From CAWBFD01 sp963788115 (GTDB lineage Bacteria; Actinomycetota; Thermoleophilia; Solirubrobacterales; 70-9), in the NCBI GenBank assembly GCA_963788115.1, contig CAWBFD010000003.1, forward strand, positions 310,001 to 374,000: a stretch of 64,000 nucleotides of DNA. The letters are read 5' to 3'. The translations under genes and the position numbers were made by a program. Under the pieces are notes generated by a model. It saw only the letters and a list, made by a program, of their open reading frames with translations, was not told the origin of the DNA and did not search any database. Positions 8,554-18,473 of this stretch are shown piece by piece (position 1 is the first letter of the stretch; the number at the start of each line of letters is the position of its first letter).

Positions 8554-11500
8554 TCAGCGCTGCCTGCTCCGCTTCACCTTCAGCGTCGCGGTCACCGTCT
8601 CCTTGCCCGCGTTGGCGGCGTCGGCGGTGAACCTGAGCGTGACCCGGTCCCCGGCGGCCGAGCGCTTCGGCTTCAGCGTGAACCGGGCCTGGGTCGAGGC
8701 GTCGACCCCCAGGTTCGGGGACTCGCGGCAGGCGGCGCCGATGACCCTGACCTTGCTCGGGGCCCCCACGCACAGCTCCACGTTCCGAGCCGCCGCGTCG
8801 CCCTCGTTGGTCACCCTGAAGCTGAACCGGGCCTGCTGGCCGGGCTTCACCGAGTCGCGCCTCGGGCTGACCGAGCCGTCGAGGCCGGGTTCCCCACCGG
8901 CCCGCCGACGGTCACCGACCTGATCTCCTCGACGTTGCCGGCCGCGTCGGTCGAGCGGAACTCGACCTCATGCCGGCCCGGGCCGACCACGATCGGGCCC
9001 TGGACGGAGCCCTCGTCGAGGGGCAGGATGCGCACGTTGCGGAAGTCGATCACGTCGGGGGTGCCGTGGTTCTGGAGCCCGATGTAGCCGCGATCGAACT
9101 GGCGCGCGTCGGTCGGCGGGTCGCCGCCGCGGGAGGACGCGAGCGGGATCGAGTTGTCGAACTCGGTCAGCACCGTGCCGTTGCGGATCACCGTGTACTG
9201 CTGGCCCTCGACCCGGACCTCGTAGTCGACCCAGGTGCCCTTCGGCTGGATCCCGGGGTCGGGAGGCGGCACCGGGTCGAAGTTGTAGATCGAGCCGGTC
9301 TTCTGGGTGTCGCCCTGGTGGTCGTTGATCTGGATCTCCTGGCCGCAGTAGATCGCCACCCACGCCTGCTGGGTGGCTGAGCGGCGCCGGTGCGACCGCA
9401 GTAGGTCCCGTCCCAGTCGCCGGGCCCGGAGGTCGGGCGCTCGGCCAGCGGGATCCGCGGGTCGGGGAAGCGGACGAACACGCCCGAGTTGCCGTTGGCG
9501 CCGACCGAGGAGTCGCGCCACTGGAGCTTCAGCGAGAAGTCGCCGTAGTCCTTCACCGGGTACCACGGCATCCCGAGCCCGCCCTGGGTGCGGGCGAAGC
9601 CACCCTCGGTGTCCATCCAGACGAGGCCGCCGGGGCCCGCCTGCGCCCAGTCCTCGAGGTCGGCGGCGGAGCCCAGGATCGTCTCCTCGGAGACGTAGGT
9701 CTGCCACTCGCCGCCGTCGACCCGGAACTCGGTCAGGGCGACGCCGGAGCCCTCGGGACCGTCATCGGCCTCGAGGGTGACCTCGTTGCCGTCGACCGTC
9801 GCCTCGGTCCCGGGAGCGCTCGAGTCGATCCTGAGCTCGAGCGACTTGGTCGCCTCGACGTTGCCCTCGACGTCGGTCGAGCCGTACTCGACCGTGTGCT
9901 CGCCGTCGTCGGAGACCGTGAACGGATCGGTGTAGGGCTGGAAGGCGGCGCCGTCGATCGAGTACTCGGTCGTATCGACGCCCGGAGCCGCCCTCGTTGT
10001 CGGTCGCCGCCAGGGTGACCTCGACCGGCGTCGTGAACCAGCCGTTCTCCCCGTCCGGATCGGCCGGATCGGTCGTCGCCGTGGTCGTCGGCGGGGTTGC
10101 GTCGCCGCCCCCGCCGCCCTCGCATTCGTCGCCCGGGGTCTGCGGGTCGGCGCTGCCGAGGACCACGTTGAAGGCGTCGATCTGGACCACGTCGTCGCCG
10201 GAGCCGTCGTGCTTGGCGAACAGGCCGACGCGGAGGCCGCCCGGCTCGCTCAGGTACTGGTCGACCGGGATGTTGAGGCCGAAGTTGACGAAGCTCGTCC
10301 CGTCGGTGGAGGTCCAGGTGGAGATCTCCTGGGTCGAGTCGTCGTAGACGAACCGGGCCCAGACGTAGTCGCCGGTGAGATCGAGCGCGCCGGAGTTCGG
10401 GTAGGGCAGCGGCTCCGGCGGGAGTGTCACCGCCTGGTCGTCGGCGGTCAGGACCCGCTCGGCCCACTTGCCCGGCTGGTCGCCCGGCTCGTCGGGATCG
10501 GTGTCGTTCTTGAACTGCACGGCGGTCTTCATGAAGTGGTTCGGCGCGAACCGTGTTGATCAGCGCCAGTCCCGCGGCCTCGCCGTTGGTGTCGATATTC
10601 GCGTGGGCGATCTTCGCCGTCGCCACCCACGAGTCGTCGGCGGGCGCCGGCTGCAGGAGCAGCTGGGCGGTGCCATTGCCGCCGAAGAGATCACCGGGGA
10701 TGATCGGCAGGTTGAGGTGACCGTCGCTGACCGTCGGCGGGCTGGTCGGGACCGGGTTGACGAGCTCCCACTTCGGGTCGAGCTCGGTCCCGTCGAACTG
10801 GTCGCAGCTGTTCTCGGGACACCCGGCCTCGTCGGGGGTGAAGCGCACGTAGTCGAAGGCCGCCGTGATGTCTCCCGTGCCCTCGTCGGCCATCGCGTTG
10901 ACGCCGATCTGCGTGCCCTCGTCGGTCCACAGCGGGGCGACGCCCTCCAGCTCCGTCCATGACTCGCCGTCGGTGGAGTAGGCAGCCGCCAGCTCCGACT
11001 CGCCGTCGCTGGTCAGGCGCAGGTACATCGTGTCCGGCCAGCCGCCCGGGTCATCGATGTTCGGGACGTGGGTGTCGCGCGCGCCGTCCGTCTCCGTCCA
11101 GTACTCGATGAACCGGGTGCCGGACGGGTTCATGGTGAAGGCGAACTTCGTGTAGTTGTCGTCGTCGACCCACATCATCAGGCCGCCGTGCTGCCACTCG
11201 TTGGTGTGCTCGATCGTCACCTTGGTCGTCACCTCCCAGGCGCCGTCGGGCGCGGGCTGGGCGACGTAGCTGATCGCGCCGGTATTGGCGCCGTCGATGT
11301 CGCCGTGGGTGACCGGGAGCACGAGCTGGCCGTCGCTCACCGACGGATCCATGCCAGGGGCGCCGCGCACCAGCGACCAGCGGTCGGTGTCGATCTGGTT
11401 GCCCTCGAACTCGTCCGAGAGCGCCGGCGGGCACGCCCCACCGGGCTCGCACACGGGCCCGCCCGGATCGCTGCCCTCCTGGACGCGGAACCAGTCGAAG

Positions 11501-14500
11501 GAGGCGGTGCCGCCGCCGTTGCCGCCGCGGAAGGCCACCAGGCCGACCCGCAGCGGGGCCTCGAGCGGTGCCGCGTGGCCCTCCTGGCCGATCAGCGTCC
11601 AGCTCTGCCCGTTGTCGGCCGAGAACTCCCCGATCACGTTGGTCCCGTCGTAGCGGGCCCGCAGGAGGACCTGGTCCGGGAGCTGGCCGCCGGGGGCCGG
11701 CGTGATGCTCTGCGGGATCGGCGGATCGACGCCGCCGTCCTGGGTGACGATGTGCTCGAACTGGTGGCTGCCGGAGTTCGCCTGGATCGCGACGATCTTG
11801 CTGAACGTGTTGGGGTTCTCCGACTTCCAGATCACGAGGCCGGCCTGCTCGCCGTTGGCGTCGATCTGGCTCGTGTCGAGCCTCGTGGTCACCGTCCACT
11901 CCCCGCTCGGCGCATCCTGGAGCAGGGTGTTCTCGGCCAGCGGGTCGTTGGCGATGAAGTCGCCCTGGCGGATCTCGAGGCCGAGGCTGCCGCCGGCGAC
12001 CTGCGGGCCCGCGCCGGCCTGCCGCAGCACGTCCCACTTCGGGTCGAGCGCGCTCCCGTCGAACTCGTCCGACTGCGACAGGCAGTCACCGCCGCCGCCG
12101 CCCCCGGTCTCGATCGTGAACGTGACCGACTTCGTCTCCTCGACGTTGCCGGCGACGTCGCGCGAGCGGTACTCGACCGTGTGCTCGCCCTCGCCGGAGA
12201 CCGTGAACGGCGCGGTGTAGTCGGTGAAGGCGCCGGCGTCGACGCGGTACTGGGAGAGCTCGACCCCGGAGCCGCCGGCATCGGTGGCCGCCAGGGCGAC
12301 CTCGACCGGCCCGTCGTAGGTGGGGACCGGGTCGGCGCCGTCGAGCTGGATCGTGGTCACCGGCGGGACCGTGTCGCCGCCCTGGACGTTGACCGTGATC
12401 GTCGCAGAGTCGGTCTCCTCGTCGGCGTAGGTGACGGTCAGGGTGACCTCGTGGGGACCGTCGGTGGCGAACGTGTGGACCGGGTTCTCCTCGGTCGAGT
12501 CGACGCGCCGTCGTCCTCGAAGTCCCACTCATAGGCGACCCCGCCGGAGGCGCCGATGTCGAACTGGACCTCGCGCGGGTTGCCGGTCGCCTGCCACTCG
12601 GGGTCGGCGCCCGGGGTGTCGGGGCCGCCGGTGTAGGTAAAGCGCCAGAGCCCGGCGTTGGGGCCGGTGGTGAAGAAGCCGTCGTAGACCTGGACGTAGA
12701 GGGAGCCGTCGGGGGCGAACTTCGAGTCCATGTAGCTGGGCGACCAGTTGAGCGCGAGGCCGCCGTTGCGGAGGCTGTCGGCGTAGACCGGCTGGCCGCC
12801 GTCCTGGTCGGTGGCCGGGTCGAGCAAGAGCGCGTGCTTGGCGCTGTTGTTGCCGAAGTCCTGCAGGAACCAGCGCCCGTCCCAGTACTCGGGGAAGGCG
12901 ACCGAGGGGTCGGCGGTGTCGGGGTAGCGGTAGACCGGGCCGCTGAACACGGTCGCCCCGGAGGCGATCAGGTAGGGGCAGAGCGGGGTCGGGGCGGCGC
13001 CGTAGTTGGGGGCTCCCTGGGGCCCCTGCTCGCGGGGGAAGTCGGGGCAGCCGTTGGCGCCGCCCGGGTTGCCGCGGCTGTACCAGAGGTTGAGCGGGCG
13101 CGCCGTGCCCGCGTCCATCCCGGTGGCGGTCTCGTGGGGGAGCACGGTGAGGCCGGTGTTGTTGGGCGAGTCGTTGACCAGGTTGTCGCAGTCATAAAAG
13201 CCCTGGATCGGGGCCCCGGCGGGACCGCCCGAGACGTAGCCGGCGGCGTTGGTCGTCCGCAGGGCGCCGTCGGCGAGCCGGTCGCGGTAGGCCTGCTGGT
13301 TGCCCATGCAGTAGGGCCAGCCGTAGTTGCCGGCCGCGGCGATCTGGGCGGCGCTCTCGTAGGTCGAGGGGCCCTGCTGGGCGTTCGGGGCGCCGGCGTC
13401 GGGGCCGACCCAGGCCGCGTAGGGGACGTCGGTCTCGGGGTCGATCGCGAGCCGCGAGGGGTTGCGCAGGCCCATCGCGTAGATCTCGGGCTTGGTCTGG
13501 TTGCCGTTGCCCTCGGTCCCCGAGAACAGGTTGGGCCCGTTGGGCGAGTCCGCGTCGGGGAGCGTGTAGGTGGTGTCGACGCCGATCGCCGGCTGCTCTC
13601 CGTCGGGGATCTCGTCGATCGGGTTGAAGCGCAGCATCTTGCCGTTGTAGTCGTTGGTCGAGCCGGCGGTGCGCCGCGCGTCCTGGTAGGAGAAGTTGAG
13701 CTCGCCGCAGTCGGTGTTGTTGGCGGGGGCGCCGGGGCCGGGGATCGGGGTCCGCTGGGGGCACTTCGGCGGCGGGTTGTTGCCGGAGTACCCGCCGGTG
13801 CCCTCGGAGGAGTTCGAGTCGCCGGTGGTCACGTAGAGGTTGCCCTCCGAGTCCCAGCCCATGCCGCCGCCGCGGTGACAGCAGCTGTAGATCTGCGACG
13901 CGTACTCGAAGATCACGACCTCGGAGTCGAGCTCGAGCTCCTTGGTCTCGAGGTCGATCGTGAACCGCGAGACCCGCCCCCTGGTCATCTTGTGTCGGCG
14001 GATCTCGTTCCCGTCGGCGAGCCCCGGGTGGTTCGGGTTGTTCGGGTTGAGGGTGGGGAAGTACTGGAGGTAGATGTGCCCGGTCTCGGTGAAGTCGGGG
14101 GCGACCGTGACCCCGAGCATCCCGGCCTCGATCTTGCCGTTTCGCTCGGGGCCGCCGCCGCGGTCGCCGTAGACGGGCACGATCCCGGCCAGGTCGACGC
14201 CGCTGTTGACGGTGCCGTCGTGCTCGGCCGGGTCGAAGATGTGGACGTTGCCGCAGCCGATCCCGACGTTGGGGTTGGCGAAGTCGAGGATCCGCCCGGT
14301 GGGGCCGGGGAGGCCGGCGATCTGGCCGCGCTGGGCGTCGGTGCGGCAGTCGCCGCGGCCGATGTAGATCACCCAGCCGTTGGGGGCGATCGAGAGCCCG
14401 TGCGACTCGCCGCTGAAGGCGATCCCCTGATCGGAGGGGCCGGCGGCGACCACCCGCTCGCCCTCGTAGTTGGAGGCGATCGTCGCCTTGCAGTTGGCGC

Positions 14501-15344
14501 GGACGAGCCCCGCCGACCACTGGATCGCGCCCAGCAGGTGTGCCTGGAAGGAGGGCTCTGCATAGCTCCCCGCGGTCCGGCCCATGCCGGTGTAGAACGA
14601 GCGCCCGCCCTGGAAGTCGCGACACCAGGAGATCGGCCAGTCGGTGCCGCCGACGGCGGTGCCGTCGCCGGCGGGAGCGCCCGGAGCGTGATAGCGGGCG
14701 ACGGTGTGGACCTGGCCGGTGGGGCGGGTCTGCCACTGATACCAGACGTCCGAGCGGGTCAGCTCGAGCGGCAGCCCGGCGGTCGCCGGGTGGACCCGGT
14801 CGCCGGAGGCGAGGACCTGCTGGGTGACCGCGGTCGGGCTTCCGGGGTCGGGGCGGGCGCCGATCAGGCCGTCGAAGAAGCTCGAGCCGGCCTGGGCGGT
14901 GGCGCTGGTGCCGATCCCGAAGAACCCGTTGCCGTCCTGGACGTAGTTCTGAAGCGCGCTCAGCTGGGCGGCGTTCAGGGGCGAGCCGTCGACCCCGAGG
15001 AAGATCACGGCCGCGTACTGGTCGAGGATCGGGGCGCTGAACTGGGCGGGATCCTGGCTGGCGAGGACGTCGAACTCGTTGTCGGCGCCGAGGTCCTCGA
15101 TCGCGGCGATCCCGGCGTCGGTGACCGGATCGGAGCCGTCGTGGAAGAGGAGCACCGTGGTCAGCGGGCCCTGCGCCGAGGCCGGGGCTCCGATCAGCGC
15201 CAGGGCGCCGAGGATGCCGGCGAAGGCGAGCGCGATCAGCGGCCGGTGTCGGGTGGCGGTTCGCTCGAGCGTGGGCCTCGCGTTCCCGGCACCACGAAGG
15301 TGCCCAGCGTCCGGCGCCGCCCCTACTCGCCGCGTCTGCCTCAT
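8554..15344 (-). CDS. Giant secreted ThuA + sugar dehydrogenase + DUF1080 protein (frame broken)
   Basis: About 2,260 residues with bridged frames. Approximate order: signal peptide 1-57; ThuA 58-281; glucose/sorbosone-dehydrogenase propeller 288-901 with CCHRGGGMGWDSEGN and GLRNPSRLAIDP; PKD 915-988; OmpL47-type Ig 991-1076; three GH43-C2/DUF1349-like lectin domains 1086-1731; Ig 1745-1841; DUF1080 (3-keto-disaccharide hydrolase family) 1875-2105; two-Cys CARDB module to the end. I chose the ATG at 15344 (GGAGGGGAGTAGGG before it) because the open frame further upstream starts before the predicted transcription start. Frame changes lie near 12515, 10540, 9990, 9385 and 8895. The His and Arg-Asn of soluble PQQ glucose dehydrogenase have counterparts here. 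Confidence 0.8.
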
Positions 15345-15412
15345 CCCTACTCCCCTCCGCCAGCGGCCTTCCCCGCCGCGCTCGTCCCCCCACTCCATTG
15401 ACGAACGAGCCA

Positions 15413-15441
15413 AAGCTATCTCGTTTGCGATCGGTTGTCAA
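15413..15441 (-). promoter_or_regulatory. Promoter of the 15344 giant gene
   Basis: TTGACA (15436-15441) and TAGCTT (15413-15418) on the minus strand, spaced 17 bp: an excellent sigma-70 promoter with the same layout as five others in the window. It implies a start site near 15406, downstream of the longest open frame, and so fixes the start at 15344. Confidence 0.8.
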
Positions 15442-15475
15442 GGAGCTTTTGCCTGCCGATAAGGCAAAAGCTCCT
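15441..15475. promoter_or_regulatory. Perfect 14-bp-arm palindrome beside the -35 box (operator)
   Basis: AGGAGCTTTTGCCT (15441-15454) and AGGCAAAAGCTCCT (15462-15475) are exact reverse complements with a 7-bp loop. The core CTTTTGC-N11-GCAAAAG recurs at 17014-17038 and, with one half-site degenerate, at 42935-42958 and 54503-54527, each just upstream of a TTGACA box. That repeated position argues for a repressor or activator site. It could also end transcription from the DUF1080 gene, which stops 28 bp away. Confidence 0.75.
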
Positions 15476-15503
15476 TTCGCCTGACGGGACTCTGCGGGCG
15501 CGC

Positions 15504-16946
15504 TCAGTCGCGCGGGTCGGCGATCTCCGGCGCGCTCGCGGTCTCCCAGACCGTGGCCCCGCCGTGGTCCACCGAGACCTGGCAGTGGACGACCTTGCCC
15601 AGGTCGTCCGCGGTCGGCACGTAGTGCCTGCCGTGGCCGACGATCAGCGAGTCGGTCCAGCGCAGCGGGTCCGTTCCGAACTCGGGCTCGGGCGGCGTCG
15701 TGAAGTCGCCCAGGTCGAACTGGCTGGGCGCGCGGAAGCGCGGGTGCTCCGGCCCGATCCGGTTCGACCGGTACCAGGTGAACAAATCGCCTGACGCGGG
15801 CCCGCCCCGGTTCGTCCACCCGCCTCGGGTACAGGTGAGCTCCTCGCCCACCCGCCCGGAGCCGGCGACCTTCGGGGGCGCGACGCTGACAGGGATGTCA
15901 TCACGGTCGAGCTCCTTGACCTGGATCTCCCGGTAGCGGATGCGGTCGTTGCCGCCGTGGGTCTGGAGGCCCACGTAGCCCTCGGCGAGCTGGCGCGCCA
16001 TCGTCGGCGGATCGCCGTTCCGGGAGGCGATCTTCGGGATCGAGTTGTCGAACTGGTTGATCAGCTCCCCGTCGATCAGCACCGTGTACTGCTGGCCGAC
16101 CATGCGGATCTCCAGGTCGTGCCAGACGCCCTTCTCGAGCCGCTCGTTGGTCCTCGACTGCTTCGCGTTCAGGTTCCGGAAGCCGTAAACCGAGCCGGTC
16201 TTGATCGGGTCGGTCGAAGGCTGCGGCCCGCCGCCCGTGAGCGTCTCATTGATCTGGATCTCATGGCCGCAGTAGACCTGGGTCCAGTGCCGGTGGTTGT
16301 TGGCGTTGTTGTTGGTCTGGAGCGGCCCGGTGCCGGCCAGGTTGGTGACGTTGTGGGTGCCGGTGCGCGCGCAGTAGGCGCCCTCGTAGAGGAAGGGCGG
16401 ATCCGAGGCGTCGGAGGCCGGCGGGAACGGCCCGTCCGCTCCCTCCCAGAAGTAGCTCGTCGACGGGGCCGGCTCCGTGAGCCCGCAGATCGCGAGCGCC
16501 CCTGGACAGACGTCGTAGTTGTAGCCGGTGGGCTTCTGGGCCAGGACCGCGGCCGTGTCGGCCCCGGTGTAGCGCACCTCGGGCGCGCGGATCATGATCC
16601 CGCCGTTGCGGGTGGACGTGGGCGTGTCCTCGACCTGGTACTGGAGCCTGAGGACGACGTCGCCGAACGGACGCACCGGGTACCAGATCGCCCCGAACGG
16701 CGACGCGTTCGGGTTGATCGCGCCGTCGACCGGATCGAGCGTCTGCTGCCCCTGCGTCGCCGAGGCGGCGGCGGTGCTGCTGGCGAACTCCCACTGGTCG
16801 AACGAGGCGTCGGACCCGGTCGCCGTGCCGTCGAAGATGTACTCGAAGCCCGGGTCGGGCGGCGGCGCCTCGTACTGCGCGTTCGCGCACGCGGCCACCA
16901 GTGCGAACGCGACCGCCATGGCGCCGATCAGCTTGCCCTGCCTCAT
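15504..16946 (-). CDS. Secreted DUF1080 (3-keto-disaccharide hydrolase family) protein
   Basis: A 480-residue protein in one intact frame. It has an N-terminal signal peptide; LVAACANAQ could be a lipobox with Cys20. Residues 30-360 form the DUF1080 concanavalin-like domain, with FEYIFDGTATG, NGGIMIRAPE, YCGHEIQINET, KTGSVYGF, GVWHDLEIRMVGQQYTVL, LINQFDNSIP and GYVGLQTHGGNDRIRYREI. Known DUF1080 members cleave 3-keto-glycosides. The last 110 residues look like an Ig-type repeat with CTRGGW and HCQV cysteines. A GAAGGAGGAGG site precedes the ATG, and its own promoter lies at 16981-17009. Confidence 0.85.
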   Translation of the reverse strand: MRQGKLIGAMAVAFALVAACANAQYEAPPPDPGFEYIFDGTATGSDASFDQWEFASSTAAASATQGQQTLDPVDGAINPNASPFGAIWYPVRPFGDVVLRLQYQVEDTPTSTRNGGIMIRAPEVRYTGADTAAVLAQKPTGYNYDVCPGALAICGLTEPAPSTSYFWEGADGPFPPASDASDPPFLYEGAYCARTGTHNVTNLAGTGPLQTNNNANNHRHWTQVYCGHEIQINETLTGGGPQPSTDPIKTGSVYGFRNLNAKQSRTNERLEKGVWHDLEIRMVGQQYTVLIDGELINQFDNSIPKIASRNGDPPTMARQLAEGYVGLQTHGGNDRIRYREIQVKELDRDDIPVSVAPPKVAGSGRVGEELTCTRGGWTNRGGPASGDLFTWYRSNRIGPEHPRFRAPSQFDLGDFTTPPEPEFGTDPLRWTDSLIVGHGRHYVPTADDLGKVVHCQVSVDHGGATVWETASAPEIADPRD

Positions 16947-16980
16947 CTGCCTCCTCCTTCACCCCCTGCCGAGGGCGCCG

Positions 16981-17009
16981 AAGCTAGCTCATTTGTGACG
17001 GGTTGTCAA
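16981..17009 (-). promoter_or_regulatory. Promoter of the DUF1080 gene
   Basis: TTGACA (17004-17009), 17 bp, TAGCTT (16981-16986) on the minus strand. This is the same -35, spacer length and -10 as upstream of the 15344 gene, giving a short leader of about 30 bases. Confidence 0.8.
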
Positions 17010-17013
17010 CCTC

Positions 17014-17038
17014 CTTTTGCGCGACGGCGGTGCAAAAG
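17014..17038. promoter_or_regulatory. CTTTTGC-N11-GCAAAAG operator candidate
   Basis: CTTTTGC (17014-17020) and GCAAAAG (17032-17038) with an 11-bp centre, identical in core and spacing to the 15441-15475 palindrome and placed four bases upstream of the -35 box. Confidence 0.7.
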
Positions 17039-17052
17039 AGCGGCCCAGGCGA

Positions 17053-18405
17053 TCAGCCGCGTAGCTCCGTCATGTTCCGGGCGCTGATCTTGGCGTGGCG
17101 CAGCGACTGGCCGGGGTCGGCGCCGCCACCCGGGGCGTTGTCCTGCTCGTATTGCGAGTTGTGGTAGCCCCTCGCCCCGATGTTCCCGTAGAACGCCTGG
17201 AAGTCGATGTCGCTTCGCGGGTCCCCAAAGGGAATGATGCTGTAACCGTCGCCCACCCCCGGTGGCTGGCCGGTGGCGTCACCGTCCTTCGTGTGGAAGA
17301 GGCCGTAGCGCTTGGTCTGCCTCGCGACCTGGTCGGTCGGGTCGAAGATGTCCTCGACGCGGTTGCCCTCCCAGTCGTAACGCCAGCGCCATTGATGCTG
17401 GGCGACGTGCGCCCAGTAGATGTCCATCTCGATCACGCACAGGTCCGGGTCGGTGATGTCGAGGTAGTGCTGCATGAGGCGCTTGCCAGACTCCCCACGA
17501 ACCTCGGTGGGCGGAATCGGCGCGCCGGTGACGCGATCCTGCGTGACGGTGACCATCGGACCGTCCTGGAGGAAGTTGTACGCCGGCGAGTGGTTGTGCG
17601 GGTAGAGGTGGATCCCCCACTGCAGGCTGAGCTCGTTGAGCGCCTCCCACTTCTCGCCGGAGGTGGTCCACGGCTCGATGTTCCGGTTGTTGGCGCTCGT
17701 CGGGTCGTTGCCGGTGCCCATGTAGGGCATTCCGAGGATCGATGCGAACTCGAGCTCCGTCTGGTAGCGCTCGTAGTCGTTCGTCGACATGCCACCGCCC
17801 GGGCTGCTCGGGCCCGGCCAGCTGTTCGGGATGAAGCCGTGGTTGCCGATCGCCTCGAGCCCGAACTCGTCGAGGAAGCCGCGAAGCGTGCGCCCATAGG
17901 CCAGGTACGCCGCGCGCGACTCCGGGGTGGTGACACCGCCAGGCGCCGGGTTCGGCGCAGCCCCGCCGGGGTTGTTGGCGTTCTGCCCGTAGCCGGCGAA
18001 CTCGATCTGCTTGAAGCCGAGACCCCTCAAGAACCCGAGCAGCTCCAGCCAACCGCCGGGTAGCGGCACGAGCGGCCCGAGGTCGGTCGGATCCTCCGGA
18101 AAGTCGGGCCCGCCGACGAAGCCCATCGTCGGGGGCACTCCCAACGCCTCGCTCGCCGCGATCCCGACCCTTCCGGGCACGTCACGTTGGGTGAAGGTGA
18201 TCGTGCCCATCTTCCCCGACGGGATGAGCCGCTCCCCACTCGGGGCCTTCGTTGCGTTCGCCTTCGAGGCGGCGAACACGTTCGCCGGGCCGAGTGGCGA
18301 GAACGCCACTGCCGCCGTCGCACCCGCACCGGCCAGAAGCTGGCGCCGGCTGATCGTCCGGTCCAAGGCCTCCTGTCGACTCAGTACGTGATGGTTGCCG
18401 CTCAT
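17053..18405 (-). CDS. Tat-exported TIM-barrel sugar isomerase/epimerase family protein
   Basis: A 450-residue protein. SRRQLLAGAGATAAVAF near residue 19 is a twin-arginine signal, so it is folded before export. The mature part is an AP-endonuclease-2-type TIM barrel (FKQIEFAGYGQ, AIGNHGF, GMPYMGTGN, HLYPHNHSPAY, DLCVIEMDIYWAHVAQH, YGLFHTKDGD). Extracytoplasmic versions of this fold accompany DUF1080 proteins in keto-sugar pathways. The long acidic/aromatic insert around YDWEGNRVEDIFDP is not typical of cytosolic relatives. It lies 68 bp after the ThuA-dehydrogenase gene and is probably in its operon. The ribosome site is GGAGAGGAG. Confidence 0.85.
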   Translation of the reverse strand: MSGNHHVLSRQEALDRTISRRQLLAGAGATAAVAFSPLGPANVFAASKANATKAPSGERLIPSGKMGTITFTQRDVPGRVGIAASEALGVPPTMGFVGGPDFPEDPTDLGPLVPLPGGWLELLGFLRGLGFKQIEFAGYGQNANNPGGAAPNPAPGGVTTPESRAAYLAYGRTLRGFLDEFGLEAIGNHGFIPNSWPGPSSPGGGMSTNDYERYQTELEFASILGMPYMGTGNDPTSANNRNIEPWTTSGEKWEALNELSLQWGIHLYPHNHSPAYNFLQDGPMVTVTQDRVTGAPIPPTEVRGESGKRLMQHYLDITDPDLCVIEMDIYWAHVAQHQWRWRYDWEGNRVEDIFDPTDQVARQTKRYGLFHTKDGDATGQPPGVGDGYSIIPFGDPRSDIDFQAFYGNIGARGYHNSQYEQDNAPGGGADPGQSLRHAKISARNMTELRG

Positions 18406-18420
18406 GAATTCTCCTCTCCG

Positions 18421-18433
18421 CCCCCTGAGGGGG
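18421..18433 (-). other. Intercistronic GC stem-loop
   Basis: CCCCC-TGA-GGGGG (18421-18433) lies between the ThuA-dehydrogenase gene stop (18474) and the Tat isomerase start (18405). It may stabilise or attenuate the upstream message; no T-run is seen. Confidence 0.35.
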
Positions 18434-18473
18434 GTACCCGGGCAGCCTCGCCGGCACCCGGCTCAGTTGTTGA

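Noticed and set aside
8554..15344. Annotation of the frame-broken giant as several small separate genes
   Set aside because: Domains are cut mid-fold at each frame change and continue in the next frame. Internal starts have no ribosome sites or promoters, so one locus is the better description.
15441..15475. Purely a terminator for the DUF1080 gene
   Set aside because: The same core and 11-bp spacing recur next to other TTGACA boxes, where hairpin strength is too low for termination. A dual role is possible.
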